The notes below the pieces were generated by a model, which was not told the origin of the DNA, made no database searches, and was given only the letters and a program-made list of their open reading frames with translations. The position numbers were made by a program, and so were the translations under genes. A stretch of DNA of 64,000 bases from the NCBI GenBank assembly GCA_022496805.1, contig CM040100.1:15033009-15097008 (forward strand), in the 5' to 3' direction. How positions within the stretch are numbered: position 1 is the first letter of the stretch; each line of letters opens with the position of its first letter. The DNA is from Pohlia nutans. Lineage: Eukaryota > Streptophyta > Bryopsida > Bryales > Mniaceae. Below, in pieces: positions 35,829-47,156 of this stretch.

Positions 35829-36397
35829 CCCCTAAATGCCTAGAGCCCTCTCCAAATTCAGCAGTTTTGCAAAGATGCATTATAAAATACAACCTAGAGG
35901 GTTATTTTGAACTTGATGCATGAAAAAAAGTTGTACATTATGAATTTTAGATTCTATCCATACGGTTAGATCTATGATTGCTATTACCAATAATTTTGTA
36001 TAAAATTTGAAACGTGAAATTCAAAATTATTTTGTAATTCAATTACGAATAAGATATTGACAATCTACGGATGAAATTCATTGTGACTGGTTGAAATGTA
36101 ATACTCTAAATGTAGTGATTTTTGGAGATTTTTTGGTTGCTTAATTTTATGAGTTGACTTTCTTTAGAGCACTTTTACACTGAAATCTTCAATATTTTGG
36201 GTGAATCACTAGAACATGAAATGAGGCATAAAAAGTTCACAAATCATCCCCTTTCTAATCGGATCACATATGCATGAAGCTAACTTCCCATAGAATCTAC
36301 AGTAAAAATTCCACACTGCTATAAGTGCATGACGGATGAGAAATTATGGATGAAATCTGTACATCGTCCAAAAAATGGACGCTTAGGCAGTTAGGGG
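35829..36397 (+). mobile_element. TTAA-flanked MITE, family alpha (569 bp), best preserved copy
   Basis: The termini are CCCCTAAATGCCTAGAGCC and the inverse of CCCCTAACTGCCTAAGCGTCC. TTAA lies at 35825-35828 and 36398-36401. It is full-length relative to 13248-13815 and 17265-17831, so it is useful as the family reference. Confidence 0.85.
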
Positions 36398-36401
36398 TTA
36401 A

Positions 36402-37599
36402 AGAGCATACCCACTGTTGGTGCTATTCTCAAATTTCTTGGTAATAGATTACGTTCTGATTTGACTTTTGAAGATTCTTTTGTGAGTGAAAAATTTCACG
36501 ATTTGTATTTTGCTTGTGGATACTTGCTTCGATTGTAAAATTTTGCGTTGGATTTAGAAATGATGTTTGGAAACGAACGACTAGTTGAGTAGTCTTTAGT
36601 GGATAGTTATGTCCTCTTTGAGTGTATCCGAAATCAAATCAAATAGTGAACTCAACATCCTCCAACTTCAATTTTAAACATGAGCTCCAAGTTGTTAGAG
36701 CCAACTAATCAAAACAGTCACCTAATTATATCTCAAGTTTGCCACATGCCTTGCTATTATATCAAATTGGATGTGGCCCATCGCCTCCAAGCCTTGGCTC
36801 TCTGTGAACTCACATTAGTCTCAGTTTTGCCTCTTTTGTGACGACAAAACTAATTCACACTCCTTTCTATTTTGGATTCTTTGGAAACCATGCCAGTTTG
36901 CTTAGTTGCCTTAAATACGGGTCAAACTCACCTCACCTGACATGTATTCTCTCTTCTTTTCAGTTAACTCTATTTTGAACTAGTTTTTCTTAACAAATAG
37001 TGAGATTGATGTATATGAAATCTAAAGATACATTCTTTATTTTTCTAAAGGCTTTACATTAAGAAATATGAATATTTGAAAGTACCCTTTTGAACAAAAA
37101 ACACAATGAACATGATGAAAGTGTAACGATGAATATTGTGCATGATTTCTAATCTTTTTGCAGATTCAACTCAAAGTCAATGTGTAATGTCTTTACTATA
37201 ATGATTTTGAATTTCTTCAAATCTTCTTTTACATGCTTAAAATGCCTAAATTCTAAAAGATGTCTATATTAAGAAAAGTTCGATATAGAAAATATTTATA
37301 AATAAAAAATTGCGAAAAGGAGTACAATAAGAAAAATTCTATGTGCCTCAAAGAGGTTGAAGGTTAAATTCCAAATATTGCATTACAAACACAGTGCATT
37401 TGTTAGAAACAGTGCATTGTGACTACATCAAAAATATTACAAATGCACGAGGTTCTCTAATTTAGCAACTTATTTTTTAAAATTGAATATCACATTTATA
37501 TTTTAAGGTATGAATATTAATTACTTTTCATAGTCTTATAAGTTTATTTCCATTCAATAATCTTATATTGAGCTTGAAAGGTCAGAAAAAGGCCAAAAA
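36402..37599. other. AT-rich intergenic sequence, no gene seen
   Basis: No domain-bearing ORF, RNA gene or delimited repeat recognised. Confidence 0.5.
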
Positions 37600-37732
37600 C
37601 TATGGATGGAATTTAAAATTCAAAATCTACAACTTTCATTTGTATATCAATTCCAAAAATATTCCTCCAAAAATACTTTATAATGGTTTTTCTCAATTGT
37701 CAATTCCATGGACACCTTGTGACCTTTAGGGG
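37600..37732 (-). mobile_element. Solo end of a gamma TTAA element
   Basis: It matches, in inverse orientation, the first ~130 bp of 755-1333 and 16400-17260, ending CCTTTAGGGG before TTAA at 37733-37736. The other end is not found. Confidence 0.5.
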
Positions 37733-37736
37733 TTAA

Positions 37737-38518
37737 ACCATGCGTCTTGATCCATTTCAATAGGATAGGAAAGTAACTCATTCCATCTCTAATCCATATG
37801 AGTGTGGGAGTGATTTGGCAATCCCTTGTTGCATGCAAGCTTCAAGGTCTCCTATTACTAACCTACTACAATTCGCACGAGTTATGTAAATCACTCATTA
37901 CATGCACAACTTTGAAGATTAAAAGTTTAGTGTCCTCTCATTTCAAAGGTGGTTACAAAAGCTTCAATTTGATACCAAACTTAAGACTTGAGGTTTTGTA
38001 TTGTGCTAGTAATCAGCAAAAGAACGATTGATTTTCAAATGGTTATGGTGCACAAATCACTTGAAGTTAGAAAATCACCTTATGTTCTTTAAGATCCTCT
38101 CAAGATGTACTACAAGATATTATGTTTGATTGTTTCATTTAGTAAACAATTGCTTAAGATATTGAGGGTCAAAATCACCTTGTTTGCATGCTTGAGTAGG
38201 CAAGGTTTGGAATGAACCCTTCAACTTAAAGTTTTCTACTTTCATATATACACCAAATTTGTTTTGAAGATAAGGTTGTATCACCTATAGACTACTAACA
38301 ATAAACCTATACCCATCATGAAAAACATAAACAAAAACCAATGGTTAAAACCATTATTTATTCTTGTTAGCACAACGAAAGCATTTGTTACAAGTATGAA
38401 GGACGGGGTCGGTGGGTTGATACAAATTTCCTATGTGAGATAATTTACTCACCCAACACCAAGTCATGTATATCACAAAACTACTCAAACAAATCCGACA
38501 TGAACCCAACCCAGACCA
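37737..38518. other. Intergenic sequence, no gene seen
   Basis: Short ORFs at 37798-38031 (plus) and 38354-38542 (minus) have no recognisable domain. Nothing else can be supported. Confidence 0.4.
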
Positions 38519-38522
38519 TTTA

Positions 38523-38940
38523 AACCCTAAATGTCCAACCATGCATTTTTTGCATGACGTACAAAAGCAAAATCCATTTTCTCATCTGTCATCATACACT
38601 TTTTGCAGTGTGGATTTTTTGCTATAGATTTTATAGGAAGTTTATTTAGCTTCATGCATATGTGAGCCAATTAGAAAGGGGATGATTTGTGAAATTTAAA
38701 TGCCTCATTTCATGTTGTAGTGATTCACCAAAAAATTCTAATATTGTAGTTCAAAAGCGCTCTTGAAAAAATCAACTCATAAAATTAAGCAACCAAAAGA
38801 TCTCCAAAAACCACTACACTTAAAGTATTATATTTCAACCAATCACAACAAATTTCATACACAAATTGTCAATATCTTATTTGTAAGAAAATTACAAAAG
38901 AATTTTGAATTTTAAGTTTCAATAAATTTAGAAAATATTG
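38523..38940 (-). mobile_element. Truncated TTAA MITE, family alpha (inverted)
   Basis: It starts ACCCTAAATGTCCAACC after TTAA (38519-38522) and follows the inverted alpha sequence until about 38940, where similarity switches to the left edge of segment B. The duplication junction therefore falls inside a MITE. Confidence 0.6.
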
Positions 38941-39099
38941 GATGAAATCAACATATTCAAATGAAATAACATTAAAATATAGATGAGAAACATTTTCAAT
39001 CCAAAATACGAATGAATATAGAAACATGTGATTCTACCATATTATTTTGTATCTCCAGTTTAGCACACTCTGAAAAATGATTAAGAAAAAAGGGCTGGC

Positions 39100-39415
39100 A
39101 TAACATTCATTAGCCTTCAAGAAGGTTGGATGTTAGTTTCATCCACCTTTATATATGGAGTGACCAGTGATCTGTAATTGAATGGGCTATTGAATCAAAG
39201 AAAAAATTACAGGACACTATTGAATTGTGACTGAGTGAGTACTTTCGGTTACTGTTCACCATGGTTGGTTGCTCTTGCTTAATGCCACCTATCCTAGCTA
39301 CTGATGTGATGTGGAATATCCCACATCATATCATTGGGGGGTGAAATAATGTGGGATATTCCACATCATTCTGTTTTGGGGGAAAGCAGCAGTCACAGAG
39401 GCTACTGAATGTTAT
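39100..39415 (+). mobile_element. Inverted-repeat MITE with ATAACATTCA ends (316 bp), copy 2
   Basis: The ends are ATAACATTCATTAGCC and the inverse of ATAACATTCAGTAGCC. It is absent from segment A. The flanks gggctggc and gggctgca suggest an imperfect 8-bp target duplication, which would fit the hAT superfamily. The full interior is shared with 13976-14283. Confidence 0.75.
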
Positions 39416-39474
39416 GGGCTGCAAAGGGCCCGGAGCCTTTTTCAGCTCAATTGGCGTGGATACCAAGAACCGCT

Positions 39475-39491
39475 CACGTGGCTGCCACGTG
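39475..39491. promoter_or_regulatory. Paired G-box (CACGTG) elements upstream of the carrier pseudogene
   Basis: Same arrangement as at 24921-24937, retained although the downstream gene is broken. Confidence 0.4.
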
Positions 39492-39824
39492 GCACCTCAG
39501 TTAGTAATAGAGACAGTGGCAATTGCTTGAAAGAGCATGACATTCCTCCGGCCACGCCTCTCCCTTCCTTCCCTTCCCCCTTTCCAAGGCAATTTCAAAA
39601 CAACTCAACAACTCTCAAGCATTTGCAACTGACTTTACTTACCTCCGATCCATTTTTCAACCGGCCTGCATCAAGCGCCTTCTTTCAAATCTTTCCATTT
39701 CCCTCTCAACTCGCTGATTTGAGTAGACTTCGGATTGTCAATTGCAATTCAGCTGCTAGGGTTCAAGTGAGTTTCGATCGTTTTTGAGCATCGAGAATTC
39801 ATTCAAAATATTCTTAGATGCCTC

Positions 39825-42793
39825 ATGTTGGATAGTCTTTTGTCAAATTGTACTTCTAGTACTAGTACTACTACGACAACTGTGGAGATGGTTTGTTAGT
39901 CGAGCTTGATCGAGCCCACAACATCGGAAGCTCAGCTGAGGGCGAACGAGTTGGAGCTTTTTTCAAGCAAGTATTATGCAGCCTGTGCAATGGGCGGCAT
40001 GATCTCCGCTGGCTCCGTTCATTTTCTCATCACTCCGTTCGACATGCTCAAGGTCAACATGCAGGTGGGCTTGTGGGCTTGCTCATTTGCTGTTTGTAGT
40101 TCATTGGCATCCTGGTTCTTCATATTAAAGCTGAAAGCCGAATGCTATGAGTTTAGGGTTTAGGAACCACTGGCAAATGGCATCACTTAAACTTACGTAG
40201 GAGTGTGATTTTTGGGCGATCACTTTGGGTACAAGAGCCAACTCTCTTGAGATCAGATTGTTTTCTCACTCAATGTATGATGACTTCTTTCAAAGTGGGA
40301 GGTTGTAGACCATTAGACAAACTCATTTCCATTCAAAGATCAGTGACCATGCTTACATCCAACTTGCTAATCGAAGTTGTTGGTGGTAACAGGGGTCAGT
40401 GTAGCTTACGGTTTTAGTATCCTCTACTTTACCATAAAGTTGAAAGCTATGTGTGTGTGTTGTCTGAGCATTGAATGCTCTGGGGTTTGGGGTTTAGAGG
40501 ATATAGGGCTCATTGGCAAATGACATCACTTAACTTACGTAGGAGTGTGATTCTTGAGCGATCACTTTGGGTACAGGAGCCAACTCTCTTGAAATCAGAT
40601 TGTTTTCTCACTCAATGTATGACGATCTTATGCTATCATTCAAAGTGGGAGGATGTAGACCATTATTGAAGGGGCAGTAGACAAATCCATTTCCATTCAA
40701 AGATCAGTGACCATGCTAACATCCAACTTGCTAATCGAAGTTGTTGGTGGTAACAGGGGTCAGTGTAGCTTACGGTTTTAGTATCCTCTACTTTACCATA
40801 AAGTTGAAAGCTATGTGTGAGTTGTCTGAACATTGAATGCTCTGGGGTTTAGGGTTTAGAGCTTTTAGGGTTTGGGGTTTTCAGTGATTTTGAGGAACAG
40901 TGGCATGTATTTATCATGCGAAAATGTGCAGGCGAATCCTCTGAAATACAGATCCATAGTGTCGGGTTTTGGCATTGTGTACCGGGAGCAAGGAGCGGGG
41001 GGTCTGTGGAAGGGATGGGGCAGCAAGCTGGTGGGTTACAGTGCTCAAGGGGCGTGCAAGTTCGGTTTGTATGAGTATTTCAAGAAGTTTTACGCAGACT
41101 TGGCGGGTCCGGAATTCACTAGAGCAAATAAGACCGTCATCTTTGCCGCTGGCAGTTTGTCATCACAGATCATTGCCGACGTCGCATTGTGTCCATTTGA
41201 ATCGGTGAAGGTGCGTGTGCAAACAGGCTACGCTAAGGGTCTTGTGGACGGCTTTCCACGCCTGTATCGTGCTGAGGGATTACCAGGGTAAGTGATCTTT
41301 CATATCGATTATTATGCTGTGCCTTTGCCCTCATCAATTTTCAGTGGTTGGATATATCTTTAACTCCTAAACGCCCAACCATCCCTTTCCTGGATGATGT
41401 ACAAAATCAAACTCCATCATGCACTTTTTTGCAGTGTGGATTTTTTACTATAGATTTTATGGGAAGTTATCTTCATGCATGTGTGATCCGATTAGAAAGG
41501 GGATGATTTGTGATTTTTTTATGCCTCATTTCATGTTGCAGTGCTTCACCAAAAATTTTAAGATCTTAGTTCAAAAGTGCTCTTGAAGGATTTAAACTCA
41601 TAAAATTAAGCAACCAAAAAACCTTCAAAAATCACTACACTTAGAGTATTTCATTTCAACCCATCACAACAAATTTCATCCACAGATTGTCAATATCTTA
41701 TTCGTAATCAAATTATGAAATTATTTTGAATTTTAAGGTTCAAAATCTATACAAAAATATTGGTGATAGCAATCGCAGATCTAACCGTATAGATAGAATC
41801 TAAAATTCATAATGTACAACTTTTTTTCATGCATCAAGTTCAAAACATCCCTCTTAATTTCATTTTATAATGCATCTTTGCAATTCTCCAAATCTGGAGA
41901 GGGGTTAGGACCTTTAGGGGTTAATCACATGGAGGATGGTATGTTCACCTAATGAATAGTTGAGCATGGTTTAGACTGCCTTAATGGCAATTGAAAGACC
42001 ACTTTGTATGTATTTTTTGGCCATTGTACGAATAAACTATGAATCTTTGGATGATAGGTTGACTCCAGACTGTGTACTTTCTAGGCAAGAATCTATGGGG
42101 GTTTCTTTTGATAAGGTTTGCAATTACTAAAATTTTGACATGTTTCTTGGCCTACACAGATTCTATAGAGGACTTCCGTCACTATGGGAACGAAATATCC
42201 CATGTAAGTTGAAGTTTGAAGCTGAAACTCTTTCTTTGTCTTCCAACTCAACTGCGCACTTCTAACATAAGATTTAATTTTAATTTTTCAACGTTATACC
42301 CTAACAGCTATTTTGAGTTCGCTGACTGATTTGGTCTTGGGTGTTGCAGTTTCCCTGCTTATGTTTTTCGACATTTGAGCAGTTCGTGGATTTTCTCTAC
42401 AGCAAGGTTCTTCAACGGCCCAAAAAGGATTGCTCCAGAATTCAACAACTTGGGGTAACATGTGTAGCTGGTTACATGTCTGGAGTGACTGGAACTTTCA
42501 TCTCTAATCCGGCTGACATTCTCATTACCGCTATCAACAACAGCAGAGGGCTCACTGCGCTTCAGGTTGTGGTCCTCTCAACAACTTGAATCCGATGTTC
42601 CTACGCCCTGTCTTGATTGTTTCCATGTGCTTTTATGCTTTGATTGATAACCATTGACTTTTATCACGTCACAGGCTGCCAAGTGACAGGCCTTTTCACA
42701 CGAAGCTTTCTGCTACGCATCATGGTGGTAGGACCCGTGGTCACAGCCCAGTGGTTTTGTTATGACACCCTCAAGGTGTTGGCTGGCTTGTAA
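39825..42793 (+). pseudogene. Phosphate carrier pseudogene (paralog of 25280-27945)
   Basis: The exon equivalents are 39825-40063, 40932-41287, 42160-42203, 42350-42565 and 42675-42793, with splice signals still present. There are three lesions. A TAG replaces CAG early in exon 1 (MVC then stop, at about 39897). An extra T sits in exon 4 (ATGTTTTTCG against ATGTTTTCG; the exon is 216 nt, not 215). Exon 5 has a 10-bp deletion (119 nt, not 129). Exons 2 and 3 remain open. Intron 2 carries an alpha TTAA element (41364-41920) where segment A has none, and lacks the beta element that segment A has. The gene cannot make a normal carrier; any transcript would be truncated. Confidence 0.9.
41364..41920 (-). 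mobile_element. TTAA-flanked MITE, family alpha (557 bp, inverted), in pseudogene intron 2
   Basis: The ends are CTCCTAAACGCCCAACC and the inverse of CCCCTAAAGGTCC, with TTAA at 41360-41363 and 41921-41924. The paralogous site in segment A (26837-26840) reads TCGA in place of TTAA, with otherwise matching flanks and exactly one four-base site. Confidence 0.9.
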
Positions 42794-43225
42794 GTTTATT
42801 GATTTCCTCTTCTGTGCTTTCAGTTTGTCTCTTGTCCTGCTATTATTTTAAACTCTGCCCCACATGAAGATTGGGTTGTAAAGGTCGATGAATATGCCTG
42901 ATTAAGAACACGTTTCGAATCGTAGTTAATTTTCCAATCTACACGATGTTTATCAACAGTTCCATATAACAATCTCTGTTGGATTTTCTTGTGGAATGTG
43001 GCAGGCCTACTAGTGGCGGGATTGACGATCTTGTAGCAGGTGAATAGCCGAGGAACTGACCAGCATGGATTGACCACCTCATTGGTGTTGACATTTGCCG
43101 AGCAATAATTATGTTAATTACGTAATTAATTACGTGCACATCACATGCAGTTGATCGACTTCTCTTCAACAAAATTGGGTACGACCAATTCAACAAGTTC
43201 CAATTGGCGTCATTTTTTCCAAAAT

Positions 43226-43303
43226 ACATTTTTGGAGTAGTATATGAGCACATTCTTGGAGTAGCATATGAGCACATTCTTGGAGTAGCTTAGGTGCACA
43301 TTC
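43226..43303. repeat. 24-bp tandem repeat, three units
   Basis: Paralog of the four-unit array at 28369-28466. Confidence 0.8.
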
Positions 43304-43555
43304 AAGTTGTTGGAAGAGCTGAAAACATTGGGAATGGGTTCTCTCTCACAAAATCAACAACAGTCTATTCGAGACTGAGCTGAGAAATTGGGCATTCTCA
43401 TCTCATGGCGCTCAGTGTTGTGACCGACTCACATCCTGTAAATTTCAATACTTGTAAACTACACATGCATATAGAAGCTACAGTAGGAAGCTGCTTAGCT
43501 AGAAAATTTTAGGATTACTTGCAGTTCATGTCAGTCGGGAAATATCAGTCGTTAA

Positions 43556-44591
43556 CCCCTAAAGGACCAAGGATTCATGGTTTTAAAATGACAAATTCAA
43601 TTGATCATATTGCAAAAATATATACTTCAGATGGGACCAAATTTTATATCTCTAGAATCAGTGAAGAACAATGCATGTGTTGGACAAAAAACAAACATAT
43701 TTAAACAAAAGAAAGTCTATGTAGAACCTACTCAAAACTACTAAAAAAAACATGAGGTCCAATTTGGGCTTCTTGGTCCTTTAACCCTTTACCGCCCAGG
43801 TAACCACTAAGTGGTCACTAGATCACTGGAAAATGAAATTCTGGAAAATCTGTGAACCATCTCAGTACAGTGTTTGAAGTTCAGATATGTAACTTTTGAT
43901 TCTGGAGATGATGCAAAAAGAAAATTTGGAATCCGACTTTCCTAGATATCCAAATACCTATGTACAAAACACCAAAATATTGCAAATACCTCAAAATACA
44001 GCAAATACTTACAAATACAACATATGTACTATGTTGTATTTCTAGAGATTGGAAGTTTGTTATCTCGTTTTTCTTTTTGGATTGTGTTCTCTTGTTCATG
44101 TTCCATTAGTGTATGTAGTCTGATCTTGATCACTATACTAACTCCTTTCTTATTTGAACGTATAAATTTTGTTCTAAACCGTACATGGATAAGTCACTTT
44201 CACTTATAAAATTCACAATAATTATGTATGAGTCTATTCTTGACATGAAAGATTGCAATGAAGAGGTGTTGACACAAGTCATCGCTGAACAGCTTCACTT
44301 TTATTTTTGAAAATTTAACCCAAATTCTATTTAACCTTGAAGTCACACACCCCCCGAAATCTCATTTTTGAGTGTGCATTATACGGTTCAAAGATATACT
44401 ATAATCTTCCAATCCAACGGTCCGATCTTACCAAGATTTAACTGAGACTTGTTTCATTAAGCTATGCTTACATTCGTACGGTTGGATACTATTAATAGTA
44501 CCCCTAATTTCAACAGAGATAGATTTAAAGAAACATCACCCAGAAAAAGGTGGTTTCTCTAGAACCACCCTGGGCGGTAAAGGGTTAAGGG
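43556..44591 (-). mobile_element. TTAA-flanked MITE, family beta, split by a second TTAA element
   Basis: The left end is CCCCTAAAGGACCAAGG after TTAA at 43552-43555. The right end, reconstructed across the insert, is CTTGGTCCTTTAAGGG before TTAA at 44592-44595. One G-to-A change in the right terminal repeat created a new TTAA, and the 800-bp epsilon element lies exactly there. Segment A has the empty site (TTAC at 28712-28715). Confidence 0.9.
43785..44584 (+). mobile_element. TTAA-flanked element, family epsilon (800 bp), nested
   Basis: It has a perfect 16-bp terminal inverted repeat CCCTTTACCGCCCAGG and TTAA at 43781-43784 and 44585-44588. The subterminal region includes CCACTAAGTGG-type palindromes. 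The interior is shared with 23541-24395. No transposase ORF is present. Confidence 0.92.
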
Positions 44592-44595
44592 TTAA

Positions 44596-45042
44596 CATTG
44601 AAAGAAGAATCCAACACAAGTTAGCATGTATATTTTGGACATTCTATCAGTAAAGTATGATTCTTGAAAGTGCTGATTATGAGGTAGTTTCTCCACTCCT
44701 GTGGCTTCCCGATTCTTGTGCCAAGTCCAAAACTAGATCTAAAGTTGAGTAAATGGACAATAGTTGAAGGGTCACGAAGCAACTTCTGGAAACTCAAATT
44801 TTAAAAATTTCATAATTTATACGATATTTGAATAATATGTTAAAATCTTCTTCAAATGTCAAGATCCTCAAATTTGTTTGTTTATTTATTAATAGTAAAT
44901 ACGTTCAAAGTGGGAAACCTATGGGAATGAGGAAACTATCTTAGGTGTATCCAAAATCAACTTTAGACTTGCATGTCCAAATTGTAGGGTTACACTTAGG
45001 TGTTGATGAGCCTATTCATATTTCATCACTTCAAAATATATA
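44596..45042. other. Segment B spacer
   Basis: It matches the 28716-29155 part of segment A. No gene. Confidence 0.6.
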
Positions 45043-46594
45043 CAGTCACTCAAGAAACTAAGTCTATATTTGAGTATGTCAACTTCGGAGTGCTACAATT
45101 GGAGCTGTGGATGCGATCTATCTTTTAAAATTGTCCCATTTGAAAGCTACTTTAGTGTAGATGCATGTCATGTTGCCCTAATTTCACTACATGTGTTCAA
45201 ACTTGATAGAGAAGGGAAGAAGAGAAGCTGCCTTGATAGACTCAATTTTTTTAGCACTTTTGAAGCAACCTCCTGTGAGTGAAACTTTGTCAATTTTGAT
45301 GCGTTTGGAGTGAATTTTTTTGTGGGTGGTGTTGAAGTGAAGCTACAGAAGGTTTAGGGTGAGTATAGAGAGGCTATGAAGTACTATGAGGTCGATTTCT
45401 AAGGAGAAAGAGTTGAATGTTGTTGCTCTTATGCAAAAAGATGAGAGCAGTAGAGAAGTAGCGTGAGCTACTGGTTTGTCATAGTCTATGGTGAATAGGA
45501 TTAGAAAGAAATGCTTTTAGAACATAGACATGCCAAAAGGAGGGCGTCCAAAGGCTCTAACAAAGTATGAGAAGCAATATGTAGTATGTGCAAGGGATTT
45601 AAAAAACGCGGTTGAGGCAACAAAATCAATGAAGAGTAAGACATGAGTAGAGGTTTGTGTTAAAACAATGAGGAATGCCTTGAAAGAAGCAAGTTTAGGA
45701 TCAGTAGAGAAGGTTTCTAAGCCAGCTTTGTCTCCTAAGAACGTGAAGGATAAATGGGATTTGCTAAAGTACACAAAGATTGGACAATTAGTGATTGCGA
45801 GAGGGTTGTTTTTAGTGATGAGACAAAGGTCAACCGTTTCAACTCTGATAGGACTTGGTGTTGGGTTTGTAATAAAAAGAGCCTTTTAGCCCGTGTTCTT
45901 AAACAAACAGTGAAACATGGTGGAGGTTCAATCATGTTTTGGAGTTGTTTAACATCAAAAGGAGTAGGTATTGTGTGCAAGATAGATAGGAGGATGAAAG
46001 CTACAAATTATTTGAAGTTGTTGCAAAAGGAATTGTTCTCTACATTGGTTGATTTTGACTTTGATCTAGATGAAGTCATTTTTCAGCAAGACAATACTCC
46101 TATGCACATAGCTAGAATTGTTAAGATAACGTTTTGGGAGCAACCTTATGATGTCATGGAGTAGCTTGTACAATCTCCTGACCTCAATCCCATTGAACAA
46201 ATATTCCTATTCTACTACCCCAAAAAATCTCCATGAGTTGTGGAATCGTGTGCAAGATGTCTACCCTTGTATTAGTGTAGATGAGTATAGGAACTTGTAT
46301 GCTAGCATGGATTCTCGAATTGCAGCTGTTTTGGATGCAACAGGAAGGTGGAGAATATTTTGAGTGCTTTGTAGAAAGTGCTCAAAACATTGAGTCAATG
46401 TACATATCTAATTTTGAAATCTTGTATCTCACAATGAGTTAATATATTTTGTTTTCTATCACTTAGATGTTCATTACTTCATGCTATACAACTTTTGTAT
46501 AGAAAGTTTTTGAATTTGCTTATTTGTTATCATGGAATTCTCAATCATTCCCATGAAACCGAGTCAAACATAGACTCAATTTTTTGAGTGATTG
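45043..46594 (+). mobile_element. Tc1/mariner-type transposon (1552 bp) with transposase remnant
   Basis: The termini are CAGTCACTCAAGAAACTAAG and the inverse of CAATCACTCAAAAAATTGAG, about 30 bp of imperfect inverted repeat. TA precedes the left end, and TT (a decayed TA) follows the right end. Against segment A (29150-29165) the flank length fits a 2-bp duplication. The size and structure are those of a complete Tc1-family element. Confidence 0.88.
45386..46363 (+). pseudogene. Tc1-like DD34E transposase, broken
   Basis: The reading begins at an ATG at 45386 and shows a helix-turn-helix region, then a GRPK box, then the DDE catalytic domain: VVFSDET with D at 45817, VKHGGGSIMFW, FQQDNTPMH with D at 46090, and SPDLNPIE with E at 46195. 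The spacing is D, 91 residues, D, then 34 residues between the second D and E. This is the DD34E pattern of Tc1, not the DD39D of plant mariners. It is inactivated by TGA and TAG codons before 45520, a frameshift near 45750, a TAG at 46162 just before the DLNPIE box and a frameshift near 46200. The last ~45 residues (SMDSRIAAVLDATG) resemble Tc1 C-termini. Confidence 0.88.
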
Positions 46595-47156
46595 TTACTT
46601 ACTGGCATATGCAACAGTTATTGGAGCATTTGACTTCAAGAATAATTTCATTCGGTGTTTGAAAATTAACACCATTACCAAATACAAAGTTACCCATTAG
46701 TTGGTTCAAATTTCGTGCCCAAAACACCGGTGTGCAATGACATTGTGTGCAGAAGCTCGAAAAAACCCAACATTACAACTACTGCTTCCATTGCTTTCTG
46801 CAAACACAAGCACATTCAATAGAAGAGTTACATATACACTAAATTTGCTAGCTTAAAGTCCCTTCACACTTGGTTTTATGAAAGAGCGGGGGTTAAATTA
46901 TAATATTGAAGTTTGAATTACTTAATGGTGATTTCACACTAGGGGCGTATTAAACGCTCGATTAAACGGTACCATATAATGGTTGGCCGTTCACATATAC
47001 TAGTGAATTATGTACATATCTGCATGGTTGGCATTGTTTCATAATGACAAGAATCTTGTTACACTTGTAGGCGGATGTTACTATATATGAAGGCGTCTCT
47101 GCCATGTTTTATCTTCCCTGCAATGTCTCCTCAATTCTATTTCTCCTCATTGTGCC

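Noticed and set aside
46861..47156. Left part of the 17-kb insertion called as a defined hAT MITE
   Set aside because: It starts CCTTCACACTTGG, but the proposed partner end near 63870 matches at only about 8 of 11 bases. The evidence is too weak to name a superfamily.
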